64,000 nt of DNA from Bacillota bacterium (GCA_017941085.1 JAGAXF010000038.1:1-64000), one strand, 5' to 3'. Positions 15,778 to 25,490 are shown, counted from the first letter of the stretch. Notes: generated by a model not told the origin, from the letters alone. Numbers and translations are program-made.

Positions 15778-16344
15778 ATGAGTGATTTTTTTGTACATCC
15801 GACAAGCATAATTGATGACGATGTGAAGATAGGAGAAGGAACAAAGATTTGGCATTTTAGCCATATTCAATCCGGTGCAAGGATAGGAAAAAACTGTTCC
15901 TTTGGACAGAACGTTAATGTATCCAACAATGTTATAGTCGGAAACGGCGTTAAAGTTCAGAATAATGTATCTCTCTATGAAGGTGTTGAGCTTGAGGATT
16001 ATGTGTTCTGTGGTCCTTCTTGTGTTTTCACTAATGATCTGACACCGAGAGCAAAGTACCCGAAGGGTCATGCCGGCTATAAGAAAACAATTGTGAAAGA
16101 AGGCGCATCTATTGGAGCAAATGCTACTGTTGTATGTGGTCATACGATTGGGAAATGGGCACTGATTGGTGCTGGTGCCGTTGTTACATCAAATGTTCCA
16201 GATCACGCTCTGATGTTAGGCGTTCCGGCTAAGAGATGCGGATGGGCATGTGAGTGTGGGGATCTTTTGCCGAAAGATTTTATCTGCCCGGAATGCGGAC
16301 GAAGATATAGAGAAACAGACAATGGTCTGGAGGAGGTTAAGTAA
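15778..16344 (+). CDS. wbpD: UDP-sugar 3-N-acetyltransferase, WbpD/WlbB type
   Basis: A 188-residue left-handed beta-helix acetyltransferase with many hexapeptide repeats (for example VKIGEGTKIWHFSHIQSG and ASIGANATVVCGHTIG). The C-terminus holds a small cysteine-rich zinc ribbon, CECGDLLPKDFICPECG. WbpD-type enzymes acetylate the 3-amino group of UDP-GlcNAc(3NH2)A. The start at 15778 follows the wbpB stop at once; frames that begin earlier run into wbpB. The stop overlaps the start of the aminotransferase gene (TAATG). Confidence 0.88.
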   Translation: MSDFFVHPTSIIDDDVKIGEGTKIWHFSHIQSGARIGKNCSFGQNVNVSNNVIVGNGVKVQNNVSLYEGVELEDYVFCGPSCVFTNDLTPRAKYPKGHAGYKKTIVKEGASIGANATVVCGHTIGKWALIGAGAVVTSNVPDHALMLGVPAKRCGWACECGDLLPKDFICPECGRRYRETDNGLEEVK

Positions 16345-17492
16345 TGCAATTCAGAGATTTACCTAAACAGTATGAGAAACTAAAACCTCAGATTGATAAG
16401 GCTATGCTCGAAGTAACCACTTCTGCACGTTTTATTTCAGGTCCTCAGGTGAAAGAACTGGAAAAAGCTTTGGCAGAATATGTTGGAGTAAAACACTGCA
16501 TTTCATGCGGCAATGGAACCGATGCTATCACAATAGCAATGAGAGCATGGGGCGTTGGAAAAGGTGATGCCGTGTTTGTGCCTGACTTTACTTTTTTTTC
16601 ATCAGGTGAGTGTCCAGCAGACGAAGGTGCTACACCGATTTTCGTGGATGTAGATCAGCACACCTATAATTTAGATCCGGCGAAATTAGAGGAGGCAGTT
16701 AAAAGAGTTATAGAAGAAGGAAAGTATAAAGCAAAAGCAGTTGTTGCAGTTGATCTGTTCGGACTTCCGGCTGACTATCCTTCAATCAAGGCAATTTGTG
16801 AGAAGTACAACCTGCTTCTTATGGAAGATGCCGCACAGGGGTTTGGTGGCAGCGTAAATGGGAAGAGGGCTGGTTCCTTTGGAGATATTTCTACAACATC
16901 CTTCTTCCCCGCTAAACCTTTAGGTTGCTACGGAGATGGTGGTGCGATTTTCACTGATAACGATGAATGGGCCGATCTGATTCGTTCTATTTGTGTACAC
17001 GGTAAGGATACCAGCAATCCGAATGATCCAAATGCTAAGTACAACAATATTAGGCTTGGTAAGAATAGCAGACTTGATACTCTTCAGGCCGCAATTCTTT
17101 TGCCAAAGTTTAGGGCTTTTGTTGAATATGAACTTGAATATGTGAACAAGGTGGCTGATTGGTACACTGAGGGGCTAAAAGATTCGAGACTTGTACTTCC
17201 GCTTATTCCTGATGGTTTTTTTAGTTCCTGGGCACAATACACAGTTCAGTTGCCGGGTGATGTGGATCGAAAGGCTCTGCAGGATATCTTGAAGGCAGCA
17301 GAAATCCCAACAATGGTTTACTATCCAAAGCCTATGCATACACATGGGGCTTTCTTAGGCACAGACAGTGCACTCGCAGAAGCTCCAGTTACAGAAGAAC
17401 TGTGTAAGACAGTTCTCAGTCTTCCGTTAGATCCATATAAAACCAAGGATGAAATTGATTTTGTGGTGGCAGAGATTAAGAAAGCTCTTTGA
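16344..17492 (+). CDS. wbpE: UDP-sugar 3-aminotransferase, WbpE/WlbC type
   Basis: A 382-residue DegT-family aminotransferase. The opening MQFRDLPKQYEKLKPQIDKA is characteristic of WbpE, with SCGNGTDAITIA for cofactor phosphate binding, EDAAQGFGG, and the Schiff-base Lys191 in SFFPAKPLGCYGDGG. It transfers an amino group from glutamate to C3 of the 3-keto sugar made by WbpB. It lies between wbpD (one-base overlap) and wbpA. It is clearly distinct from the aminotransferase at 11416, so two amino sugars are made. Confidence 0.9.
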   Translation: MQFRDLPKQYEKLKPQIDKAMLEVTTSARFISGPQVKELEKALAEYVGVKHCISCGNGTDAITIAMRAWGVGKGDAVFVPDFTFFSSGECPADEGATPIFVDVDQHTYNLDPAKLEEAVKRVIEEGKYKAKAVVAVDLFGLPADYPSIKAICEKYNLLLMEDAAQGFGGSVNGKRAGSFGDISTTSFFPAKPLGCYGDGGAIFTDNDEWADLIRSICVHGKDTSNPNDPNAKYNNIRLGKNSRLDTLQAAILLPKFRAFVEYELEYVNKVADWYTEGLKDSRLVLPLIPDGFFSSWAQYTVQLPGDVDRKALQDILKAAEIPTMVYYPKPMHTHGAFLGTDSALAEAPVTEELCKTVLSLPLDPYKTKDEIDFVVAEIKKAL

Positions 17493-17586
17493 TTTAAATG
17501 ATATGCAAAGTCATCTTATGAACGAGCAACAAGCAGGCCGGTATTATTGAGGCCAAATACTAAAAGTATGAAGGAGAATATTAAAA

Positions 17587-18915
17587 ATGGAATTTAACAA
17601 TATCTATCAAGGTCTCATTTCTGGTGAGGAAAAGCTTGCATTAGTTGGTTTGGGATATGTTGGTATGCCTATTGCTGTCGAATTTGCTAAGCATGTAAAT
17701 GTTATTGGATTTGACATCAATGAGAAACGCGTTAATGAATATAGAAATGGCATTGATTCAACAAATGAAGTTGGAGAGGCTATTAAGAATACTACTGTAG
17801 ATTTTACAGCTGATCCAAAAAGACTTAAAGAATCACGCTTTATTATTGTGGCAGTGCCGACGCCTGTTAATGACGACACTACGCCGGATCTACGCCCTAT
17901 TGAAGGTGCTTCCAGAACTGTTGGACAGAACTTGACTCCTGGAACTATTGTTGTTTTTGAATCCACTGTATATCCAGGTGTAACTGAAGACATCTGTATA
18001 CCAATTATAGAGAAGGAATCTGGACTAAAATGTGGGCAGGATTGGAAAATTGGTTATAGTCCTGAACGTATTAACCCGGGAGACCGAGTACATACTTTAA
18101 CAAATATTGTCAAAGTGGTTTCTGGGATGGATGAAGAGTCTGCGAGAGAGATAAAAAAAGTCTATGACATAGTTATTAAGGCTGGCACCTTCCCTGTGTC
18201 TAATATTAAAACAGCCGAAGCTGTGAAGGTTGTAGAAAACAGTCAGAGAGATATAAACATTGCTTTTATGAATGAAATTGCAATGATCTGTGACCGGCTG
18301 CATATCGATACAGACGAAGTTCTTGCCGGTATGAATACAAAATGGAATGCACTAGGCTTTAAGCCAGGCTTAGTGGGAGGTCATTGTATTGGTATTGATC
18401 CCTACTACCTTACAAATTGTGCTGAAAAGATGGGATATCATAGTCAGATTATCCTCAATGGGCGTAAAGTAAATGATAGTGTAGGGGCTTTTGTAGCAGA
18501 TGCTGCAATTAAAGAAATGATTGAGGCAGGTCTAGCTCCAAAGAAGGCCACTGTTGTAATTTTGGGAATCACCTTCAAAGAGAACTGCCCGGACACGAGA
18601 AACAGTAAGGTTGTTGATATCATCAAACGATTAAAAGAATATGATATTGAACCGTTGGTTACTGATGCATGGGCTGATGTAGCAGTGGCAAAGCATGAGT
18701 ATGGAGTTGATCTAATAGCTTGGGAAGATCTTCCGAAAGCTGATTGCGTAATTGTCGCAGTGGGACACAACCAGTTTAGATCTTTGTCTATGATGCAACT
18801 TAAAGAACTCTTTAAGAATGAAATCCCTGATGAGGAGAAGGTTCTTATAGATGTTAAGAGCCTTTATCGTATGGATGAATTGAAAGCATCAGGTATGAGA
18901 TTCTGGAGATTATAA
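17587..18915 (+). CDS. wbpA: UDP-N-acetylglucosamine 6-dehydrogenase, WbpA type
   Basis: A 442-residue nucleotide-sugar dehydrogenase. It has the NAD motif GLGYVGMPIA (21-30), the VPTPVNDDTTPDL signature, the active-site Cys267 in GLVGGHCIGIDPYYL, and a C-terminal domain with ITFKENCPDTRNSK. The enzyme oxidises C6 of UDP-GlcNAc to the uronic acid. The presence of wbpB, D and E beside it favours UDP-GlcNAc over UDP-ManNAc or UDP-GalNAc. AAGGAG at 17570-17575 is the ribosome site; the 94-base gap before it shows nothing else. Confidence 0.9.
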   Translation: MEFNNIYQGLISGEEKLALVGLGYVGMPIAVEFAKHVNVIGFDINEKRVNEYRNGIDSTNEVGEAIKNTTVDFTADPKRLKESRFIIVAVPTPVNDDTTPDLRPIEGASRTVGQNLTPGTIVVFESTVYPGVTEDICIPIIEKESGLKCGQDWKIGYSPERINPGDRVHTLTNIVKVVSGMDEESAREIKKVYDIVIKAGTFPVSNIKTAEAVKVVENSQRDINIAFMNEIAMICDRLHIDTDEVLAGMNTKWNALGFKPGLVGGHCIGIDPYYLTNCAEKMGYHSQIILNGRKVNDSVGAFVADAAIKEMIEAGLAPKKATVVILGITFKENCPDTRNSKVVDIIKRLKEYDIEPLVTDAWADVAVAKHEYGVDLIAWEDLPKADCVIVAVGHNQFRSLSMMQLKELFKNEIPDEEKVLIDVKSLYRMDELKASGMRFWRL

Positions 18916-18949
18916 AGTTACACTATTATGTATTAGGAGATTTTGCAAT

Positions 18950-20032
18950 ATGAATATTCTTTTAATATCATATGGCGATTTAGATTATGACGGGAGGTTA
19001 AGAAGCCTATTGTCATTGTTTAGTAGAATTGGAACTGTTTATTCTTACACAAGAGGAAGCAAAGCGTTATCGGGTAATGGAGTTGTCTGCGATTTGTCTT
19101 ATGGAGCGTTTGTCAGAAGTTCCGTAGAATATGCAAAGAGGCTTCATGATATAGATATACTTGTGCTTGATAATCGTAAGGCAACTATTCCTGGAATGAT
19201 TATTAAGAAAAAGATTAAACCGCATTACACAATTCAAGATAGCAGAGAGCTATACTTAATAAATGAGGTTAAGCATTTTTCTGGGAAGATAGGATGTATT
19301 TTTGAAAAGAAAATGGCGAAAGAAGCTGATATTGTCATTTGCGCAAATGAAGAAAGAGCAAAAATAATGCAGCGCGAGTACAAGCTTTCAAATCTTCCTC
19401 TTACGTATGAGAACTTAAGACAACTTGAGTATTCGTCTGAAGATAATGTTGAAGAGATTGCAGAGAAGTTCAAAAATTATATCAATAATGATGAGGTTCG
19501 CATAATATCTTCTTCTGGATGTAGCATTGCTAGAACAAATGATGTCTTAGTAAGAAATCTAAAGAATGTAGAGAGAAAGTGTAGACTTTTTCTTGTTGGC
19601 TCCAGTGATAGCAAGGAAGAAGCTATTATTCGTGATTTAGCTTCTAAAGATAAAGTAAACAGTGTTACAATTCTCGGACAACTGAACCAGGCAGAACTTA
19701 AATATTTAATCTCACAGTGTCATATAGGAATAGTCAATTATGGGCAATATGATACAAATAATAAATATTGTGCGTCGGGTAAATTATATGAGTTTGTATA
19801 TGAGGGAATACCAGTGGTTACGACAACGAATCCTCCTTTAAAAAGAATGTGTGATCAAGAACAGATAGGTGTTTCTGATGACAACTACTGTGATGGTCTT
19901 AATAAAGTGATTCGAGACTATGATCAATATAAGAATAATGTCAAAGTCTTTGCACAGTTACACACCATTGAACAAAATGACTCAGATATTTGCAATAAAA
20001 TACAGGCAGCTATTAATTCAAGTAATGGTTGA
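18950..20032 (+). CDS. Glycosyltransferase, GT-B fold, GT4-like
   Basis: A 360-residue protein with the shape of a GT4-like transferase: MNILLISYGDLDYDGRLRSL at the start, IRDLASKDKVNSVTILGQLN at the start of the donor site, and SGKLYEFVYEGIPVVTTTNP, the loop that holds the nucleotide diphosphate. Conservation with well-known subfamilies is weak, so the donor cannot be named. It is one of only two transferases in the cassette besides the initiating enzyme, so it probably makes the third linkage. The gene is A/T-rich. Confidence 0.75.
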   Translation: MNILLISYGDLDYDGRLRSLLSLFSRIGTVYSYTRGSKALSGNGVVCDLSYGAFVRSSVEYAKRLHDIDILVLDNRKATIPGMIIKKKIKPHYTIQDSRELYLINEVKHFSGKIGCIFEKKMAKEADIVICANEERAKIMQREYKLSNLPLTYENLRQLEYSSEDNVEEIAEKFKNYINNDEVRIISSSGCSIARTNDVLVRNLKNVERKCRLFLVGSSDSKEEAIIRDLASKDKVNSVTILGQLNQAELKYLISQCHIGIVNYGQYDTNNKYCASGKLYEFVYEGIPVVTTTNPPLKRMCDQEQIGVSDDNYCDGLNKVIRDYDQYKNNVKVFAQLHTIEQNDSDICNKIQAAINSSNG

Positions 20033-20048
20033 TAAGTAGGAAAAACAA

Positions 20049-21392
20049 ATGTATGTTTTAAGTTTTCTTTTTGGAATAATACAATTTTTATTAATTAGCT
20101 TTATTCTTGTACAAGAATTAAAGCGGAAGTCCCCCGCAGTATTTATGTGGGCGGCGTTATTTGTGATGTTTGCGTTCCCGCATCTTCTTACGTGTATTAT
20201 CGAGGATATGAATTATTCTACAAGTATATATTTAGCTGCTTCCGTTTTTGTTTGTGGCTTTTGCGGTATTTATCTACTTGTAAGAACAAAGAAAAACACT
20301 TCATTTGTTACATTGGTAGACAATAAAAAATTCGAAATTGAACCTACGGGAATTGAGGGAACACTTTTTGAGTATATGTGCTTTGGTATTTTTCTTCTGG
20401 CCATTGTAGGATATATGCTTTATATAATTCGAGCAGAAGGAGGCCTTCTGAATACATCGTGGTCAGGGGCACGTGAAATTGAGAGCGGATATGTGAGCTT
20501 ATCTGGTCTTGCCACACGCCTAATATTCATGCTTTCCGGATTATCGTTGTTTTATTTCCTAACAAAAAGAAGAATTAAAGCAGTAGTAGTTTTATTGTTA
20601 TTCATTGCGCTAATTTTAGTTACCAGAAACAGAGTTCAAGTTCTTCCGGTTTTGATTTTCTTTGTTTCGTTGTACTTACTTAAAATTAGAACTATTAAAA
20701 TAAAGCACATTGTTATTGGATTATTACTGGCAGTAATGGTGATATATATCATATATGCTATCAGAGCATTTAGATATTTAGGAACCCTTTCCAATGCAAC
20801 TGCTAATTTTTCATGGAACTATATTAACGCAACAGTGAGAGGCTTCCTTAATGATAGAAATGGGGAGCTGGGGCTTAGGCAATATTTCTACTTCTTTATA
20901 CAGAATAATAACAATTTTGAAGGATTTAATAAGGGATATACGTATATTAGAATGCTTTTAGTTTATATCCCAAGACAATGGTCACTTGGTATTAAGCCAG
21001 AAAGCTTTGACTTATTAATGGGAAAAGCAATAGGTATGATTGCGGGTGGGACAACTCATCCAACCATATTTGCAGATTGTTTTGGAAATATGAGCTGGTT
21101 TGGAATTCTTCTTGGAGGATTTTGGGCAGCTCTGAGCAATGGAATAGATGCACTTATTACACGGCAAAAGGATAATTTCTATAAGATCATGCTATTTTTC
21201 TTGGCAGCCTATTCGTTTGTAGTTATTGGAAGGGGCTCAGTCTACAATGGGTTTGAAGAATTTGCATGGGGTGTTCTGTTTTTGTTCATCTTAAAATTAG
21301 GTGCACCCCAATTATCAAGAGTTAGATTTACACTAAACAAAAGCAGAAAAATGAACGTTGTTGCCCCGCAGTACATGCAAAGAAATAGATAA
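20049..21392 (+). CDS. Oligosaccharide repeat-unit polymerase (Wzy)
   Basis: A 447-residue protein with about ten hydrophobic segments and a central extracellular loop (about 250-340) rich in Arg, Asn and aromatic residues. This is the plan of Wzy polymerases, which join repeat units outside the membrane. Primary sequence is poorly conserved in this family; the call rests on topology and on its place between a glycosyltransferase and the flippase. FGNMSWFGILLGGFWAALS near residue 340 resembles the late conserved region of the O-antigen polymerase group. Confidence 0.75.
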   Translation: MYVLSFLFGIIQFLLISFILVQELKRKSPAVFMWAALFVMFAFPHLLTCIIEDMNYSTSIYLAASVFVCGFCGIYLLVRTKKNTSFVTLVDNKKFEIEPTGIEGTLFEYMCFGIFLLAIVGYMLYIIRAEGGLLNTSWSGAREIESGYVSLSGLATRLIFMLSGLSLFYFLTKRRIKAVVVLLLFIALILVTRNRVQVLPVLIFFVSLYLLKIRTIKIKHIVIGLLLAVMVIYIIYAIRAFRYLGTLSNATANFSWNYINATVRGFLNDRNGELGLRQYFYFFIQNNNNFEGFNKGYTYIRMLLVYIPRQWSLGIKPESFDLLMGKAIGMIAGGTTHPTIFADCFGNMSWFGILLGGFWAALSNGIDALITRQKDNFYKIMLFFLAAYSFVVIGRGSVYNGFEEFAWGVLFLFILKLGAPQLSRVRFTLNKSRKMNVVAPQYMQRNR

Positions 21393-21429
21393 TCTGTAGA
21401 GAAAGGTAAACTGTAATAAGTTCCAAAGT

Positions 21430-22887
21430 ATGACTAGATTAACATCCAAATGTAAATCCATACCAATACAGATTAGAGCAAGCTTTTGGTTCCTTATCTG
21501 TACTGTATTACAGAGATCAATATCAATAATAACTACTCCTATTTTTACGCGTCTGTTGACTACTGAGGAGTATGGACAATATAGTGTATTCCTGTCTTGG
21601 ATGGGCATCCTTACATGCTTTGTAACGATGTACATTTATTCAGGAATATACCCTCAAGCAATCGTTAAATTTGAGGAAGAACGAAGTCAATACTCGTCTG
21701 CAATGCAGGGGCTTACTATTGCTTTGGTAACAGCATGGCTGTGTGTTTATTTCATTTTAATTAATTTCTGGAATAAACTGTTTACGCTGAACACACCTCA
21801 AATGCTAGCAATGTTTGTCATCATGTGGGCAAATGCGATATTCGGCTTCTGGTCAGCAGAGCAAAGAGTAGAGTATCGATACAGAAAACTTGTCATAGTA
21901 ACGTTGATCGAAGCTATACTTCAACCAGTACTTTGTGTGGTTTTAATCCTGCTTTCTAACAATGACAAAGTTACAGGCCTTGTTTGGGGAATCGCCATTG
22001 CCACCTTTCTTAGCTATGTAGCCTTATTAATTAGGCAGTTACTTAAGGGAAAAGTATTCTTTTCTAAGAAAATTTGGAGCTATTCGCTTAAACTAGCGAT
22101 TCCGCTTATACCGCATTATATATCAACAGTTCTATTAAACAGTTCAGATAGGATAATGATCCAGAAACTTGTGGGTGATGGGCAAGCTGGTATTTATAAC
22201 TTAGCATATACGGTCTCTATATGTGGAACATTGATAAGTCAAGCAATGTTACAAACATTACAACCCTGGATTTTTCAAAAGATAAAAGCAGATAAATATG
22301 AAGAAATAAAAAAAGTAGCATATCCTGCGTTAGTAGTAATTGCGGTAGTAAATCTTCTAGTTGTTTTATTTACACCAGAACTTATAAGACTATTTGGCCC
22401 TGAAAGTTATCATGATGCGATATGGGTTATGCCACCGATTGCGATGAGCGTCTTTTTCATGTTTATGTATAATCTGTTTTCGACATTTGAGTTTTACTAT
22501 GAAAAGTCGTCATACGTTTCTGCAGCTACTGTTATAGGGGCAGCATTAAATATTGCTCTTAACTATGTTTTTATTAAACAGTATGGTTATTATGCAGCTG
22601 GATATACAACACTGTTTTGTTATATTGTATTTGCCGTTGCACACTACCTATTTATGAGGAGAATTTGCAGGAAAGAGATCAATAATACTATCGTTTATGA
22701 TGTAAAAATCCTTATACTAATCTCTGTTGCCTTTTTGCTGTGTGGATTTGCATTAATGGTGACATATGATTACCAGCTGTTGAGGTATGGTATTGTAGCT
22801 GCAGTAATCGTTGCGGGTTTTATCCTGAGGAAAAAGTTAGTAAGAGTGTTTAAGATCTTTGTCGGAAGCAGAAAAGCATCCGTATAG
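21430..22887 (+). CDS. Polysaccharide flippase (Wzx, MOP superfamily)
   Basis: A 485-residue protein with 12-14 membrane segments. The N-terminus (residues 13-45, ASFWFLICTVLQRSISIITT then PIFTRLLTTEEYG) is the standard Wzx start, and ALKLAIPLIPHYISTVLLNS-like sequence around 220-240 marks the second half. It moves the undecaprenyl-linked repeat unit to the outer face for the polymerase coded just before it. A 37-base gap separates the two. Confidence 0.9.
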   Translation: MTRLTSKCKSIPIQIRASFWFLICTVLQRSISIITTPIFTRLLTTEEYGQYSVFLSWMGILTCFVTMYIYSGIYPQAIVKFEEERSQYSSAMQGLTIALVTAWLCVYFILINFWNKLFTLNTPQMLAMFVIMWANAIFGFWSAEQRVEYRYRKLVIVTLIEAILQPVLCVVLILLSNNDKVTGLVWGIAIATFLSYVALLIRQLLKGKVFFSKKIWSYSLKLAIPLIPHYISTVLLNSSDRIMIQKLVGDGQAGIYNLAYTVSICGTLISQAMLQTLQPWIFQKIKADKYEEIKKVAYPALVVIAVVNLLVVLFTPELIRLFGPESYHDAIWVMPPIAMSVFFMFMYNLFSTFEFYYEKSSYVSAATVIGAALNIALNYVFIKQYGYYAAGYTTLFCYIVFAVAHYLFMRRICRKEINNTIVYDVKILILISVAFLLCGFALMVTYDYQLLRYGIVAAVIVAGFILRKKLVRVFKIFVGSRKASV

Positions 22888-22909
22888 TTAGCCTAGAGGA
22901 AGGTTATAG

Positions 22910-23773
22910 ATGGCAGAAAACATGAATGATTATAGTAATTATATATATCCAGGGACAAATGTGAGCCTGAGAGATGTTCAAGAAGTCGAATTTGAAATAT
23001 TAGTAGAGTTTGACAGAATATGTAAAGAGGAAAAGATCCCGTATCAACTGTTTGCAGGAACGCTTTTAGGTGCAGTCAGACATCATGATTTTATACCTTG
23101 GGATGACGATATTGACGTATGCATGATGAGAGATGACTTTGAACGGTTTATAAAGGTATGTCCGAAGCATTTAGATAAAAAGTACTTCCTTCAGACGCAT
23201 GGAACAGATCCTAAATCTGTTGTTCAATTTGCAAAGATAAGAAAAAATGGGACTGTGGTTGAGAATAATGTTGATAACCTTCCGGACACAAATACAGGTA
23301 TTTGGATTGATATTTTCCCACTAGACAAAACCAAACACGGAACTATAGCGGAGAAAGTACAGTATTTTGAAGTGACGGTTTTATATGCAATGATTACTTC
23401 TACGGTGAAAAGTAGAGTTTCAGTGAGCCAGAAGCCATGGAAAAAATGCTTAAGAACAGCTTTTTATGGAATAACAAAAGTTGTACCGAAGCATGCACTT
23501 GAGAGTAGGCTATATAAAGTCATGACAAGATATAATAACGCAGATACAGGCTATGTTGGGAATTATGCTAACGGGACTGGCTGGAGTTATACTGCACATG
23601 TGAGAAAAACTGAGGGATTCTATAACATAATAGAAACTGAGTTTCATGGACAGAGATTTCCTATTCCTCAAAATTATGATGAGGTGCTCACGAATTCTTA
23701 TGGCGATTATATGAAATTCCCACCTGAAGAAAAAAGACAACCTACACATGGGATTACAAGGGTGGTAATTTAG
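22910..23773 (+). CDS. LicD-family phosphotransferase
   Basis: A 287-residue LicD protein. AGTLLGAVRHHDFIPWDDDI (about 48-67) is the family signature, with the DDD metal site of the nucleotidyltransferase fold. LicD enzymes move phosphocholine from CDP-choline to teichoic acids or glycans; relatives use other CDP-alcohols. Two donors are possible here: CDP-choline (or CDP-ethanolamine) from the lic operon at 29463-35339, or CDP-glycerol from the cytidylyltransferase gene that follows 14 bases later. Confidence 0.9.
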   Translation: MAENMNDYSNYIYPGTNVSLRDVQEVEFEILVEFDRICKEEKIPYQLFAGTLLGAVRHHDFIPWDDDIDVCMMRDDFERFIKVCPKHLDKKYFLQTHGTDPKSVVQFAKIRKNGTVVENNVDNLPDTNTGIWIDIFPLDKTKHGTIAEKVQYFEVTVLYAMITSTVKSRVSVSQKPWKKCLRTAFYGITKVVPKHALESRLYKVMTRYNNADTGYVGNYANGTGWSYTAHVRKTEGFYNIIETEFHGQRFPIPQNYDEVLTNSYGDYMKFPPEEKRQPTHGITRVVI

Positions 23774-23787
23774 AAAAGGAGTTTTCG

Positions 23788-24243
23788 ATGAAGCGGATTA
23801 TTACTTACGGTACATTTGATTTATTACATTATGGTCATATCAATCTGTTAAAACGGGCAAAAGCATTAGGCGACTATCTTATTGTCGTAATTTCATCTGA
23901 TGAGTTCAATTGGAACGAGAAACATAAAAAGTGTTATTTTACATATGAGCAGAGAAAAGCATTAGTCGAAGCTATTCGATATGTGGATCTTGTCATTCCG
24001 GAGGAAAGCTGGACTCAGAAAAGATCAGACATGCACGAGTATCATATTGACACTTTTGTTATGGGGGATGACTGGAAGGGAAAATTTGACTTCTTAAAGG
24101 AAGAGGGTGTTGAAGTAGTATATCTGCCAAGAACTCCTGAAATCAGCAGTAGTCAGATTAAAAGAGATCTTTATGATGCTAATGCAGTCGACGGAGAGAG
24201 CAAAACCAGCCACGATGATATAAATACAGATCCCGGCAAATAA
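23788..24243 (+). CDS. tagD: Glycerol-3-phosphate cytidylyltransferase (TagD type)
   Basis: A 151-residue nucleotidyltransferase. It has the HxGH motif at His14-His17 (LLHYGH), WNEKHKKCYFTYEQRKALVE for substrate binding, and RTPEISSSQIK in place of the RTxGISTT motif. TagD makes CDP-glycerol from CTP and glycerol 3-phosphate. It is about 20 residues longer than Bacillus TagD because of a polar tail. No teichoic acid polymerase is nearby, so CDP-glycerol more likely serves the LicD protein coded just before it. AAGGAG gives the start. Confidence 0.88.
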   Translation: MKRIITYGTFDLLHYGHINLLKRAKALGDYLIVVISSDEFNWNEKHKKCYFTYEQRKALVEAIRYVDLVIPEESWTQKRSDMHEYHIDTFVMGDDWKGKFDFLKEEGVEVVYLPRTPEISSSQIKRDLYDANAVDGESKTSHDDINTDPGK

Positions 24244-24279
24244 AAATTGGTTCTCTATAATTATTAGGAGTTTTGTTCT

Positions 24280-25398
24280 ATGAAAAAAATTATGCTTGTG
24301 TTTGGTACTAGACCTGAAGCCATAAAAATATGTCCATTGGTACTGGAACTAAAAAAAAGATCTACAATTGAAACTGTTGTCTGTGTCACAGCGCAGCATC
24401 GTCAAATGTTAGACCAAGTGTTGGATACATTTGGGGTAGTGCCTGACTATGATTTGAATATAATGAAGGATAGGCAGACATTATTTGATATTACTACTAA
24501 CATTCTAAACAACATTAAGGAAGTTCTTGAAAAGGAACGTCCAGATGTCGTTTTGGTTCATGGCGATACATCAACCACTTTTGTAACAGCTCTTGCATGC
24601 TTTTATCTACAAATCCCTGTAGGACATGTTGAAGCTGGTTTGCGTACCTATAATATATATAGTCCTTACCCAGAAGAGTTTAATAGAGAAGCGGTATCTA
24701 TAGTTTCTCAGTATAATTTTGCACCTACGCCTCTCAGCCGTGACAATCTTCTTAGAGAAGGGCGTGATCCTAAAAACATTTATGTTACAGGTAATACTGT
24801 TATAGATGCTATGCAGCACACTGTTAAAGAGGATTATCATCATCCTGAGCTTGATTGGGTAGGTGATGATAAACTGATATTTATAACTGCTCACAGACGG
24901 GAAAATCTGGGAGAACCTATGCATCACATGTTCAGAGCGATTAGAAGAGTGCTAGATGAGCACCCTGATTGTAAGGCTGTCTATGCAATCCATATGAATC
25001 CGATAGTGCGTCAGGCCGCTGAAGAAGAACTGGGAGGCTGCGATCAGATACATATAATTGAACCTATAGAGGTTTTTGATTGTCACAATTTTGAGGCACG
25101 TTGTCACCTCTGTCTCACTGATTCAGGTGGAATTCAAGAAGAATGCCCATCCTACGGAAAGCCTGTATTAGTTATGAGAGATACAACTGAAAGACCGGAA
25201 GGTGTGGATGCAGGTACATTGAAGCTCGTAGGAACTGACGAAGAGAATATCTATAATACTTTCAAGCTACTGCTTGAGAATAAGGAAGAGTATGATAAAA
25301 TGTCTCATGCGTGTAATCCATACGGAGACGGAAAAGCATGCAAAAGAATTGCAGATATTCTGGAATTTGGGACATATGAACCGTGGGACCCAAAATAA
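24280..25398 (+). CDS. wecB: Non-hydrolysing UDP-GlcNAc 2-epimerase (WecB/MnaA; possibly WbpI role)
   Basis: A 372-residue epimerase. It has FGTRPEAIKICPLV (8-21), VHGDTSTTFVTALACFY, GHVEAGLRTYNIYSPYPEEF with the catalytic acids, TAHRRENLGE and TDSGGIQEECPSYGKPVLV for UDP binding. The family converts UDP-GlcNAc to UDP-ManNAc. In clusters with WbpA-B-D-E a close relative (WbpI) epimerises UDP-GlcNAc(3NAc)A to the manno form. Sequence alone does not decide, and the overall match is closest to WecB/MnaA. Last gene of the cassette, followed by a terminator. Confidence 0.88.
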   Translation: MKKIMLVFGTRPEAIKICPLVLELKKRSTIETVVCVTAQHRQMLDQVLDTFGVVPDYDLNIMKDRQTLFDITTNILNNIKEVLEKERPDVVLVHGDTSTTFVTALACFYLQIPVGHVEAGLRTYNIYSPYPEEFNREAVSIVSQYNFAPTPLSRDNLLREGRDPKNIYVTGNTVIDAMQHTVKEDYHHPELDWVGDDKLIFITAHRRENLGEPMHHMFRAIRRVLDEHPDCKAVYAIHMNPIVRQAAEEELGGCDQIHIIEPIEVFDCHNFEARCHLCLTDSGGIQEECPSYGKPVLVMRDTTERPEGVDAGTLKLVGTDEENIYNTFKLLLENKEEYDKMSHACNPYGDGKACKRIADILEFGTYEPWDPK

Positions 25399-25400
25399 TC

Positions 25401-25428
25401 GAAAGTCGGGAGAAATCCCGATTTTCTT
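25401..25428 (+). terminator. Terminator at the end of the glycan cassette
   Basis: TCGGGA (25406-25411), GAAA loop, TCCCGA (25416-25421), then TTTTCTT. A stable tetraloop hairpin directly after the epimerase stop codon. Confidence 0.85.
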
Positions 25429-25490
25429 GAATGCATGTATTAATTGACATGTGTTATAGGACATGATACCATTTTGATGAGGTATATAAA

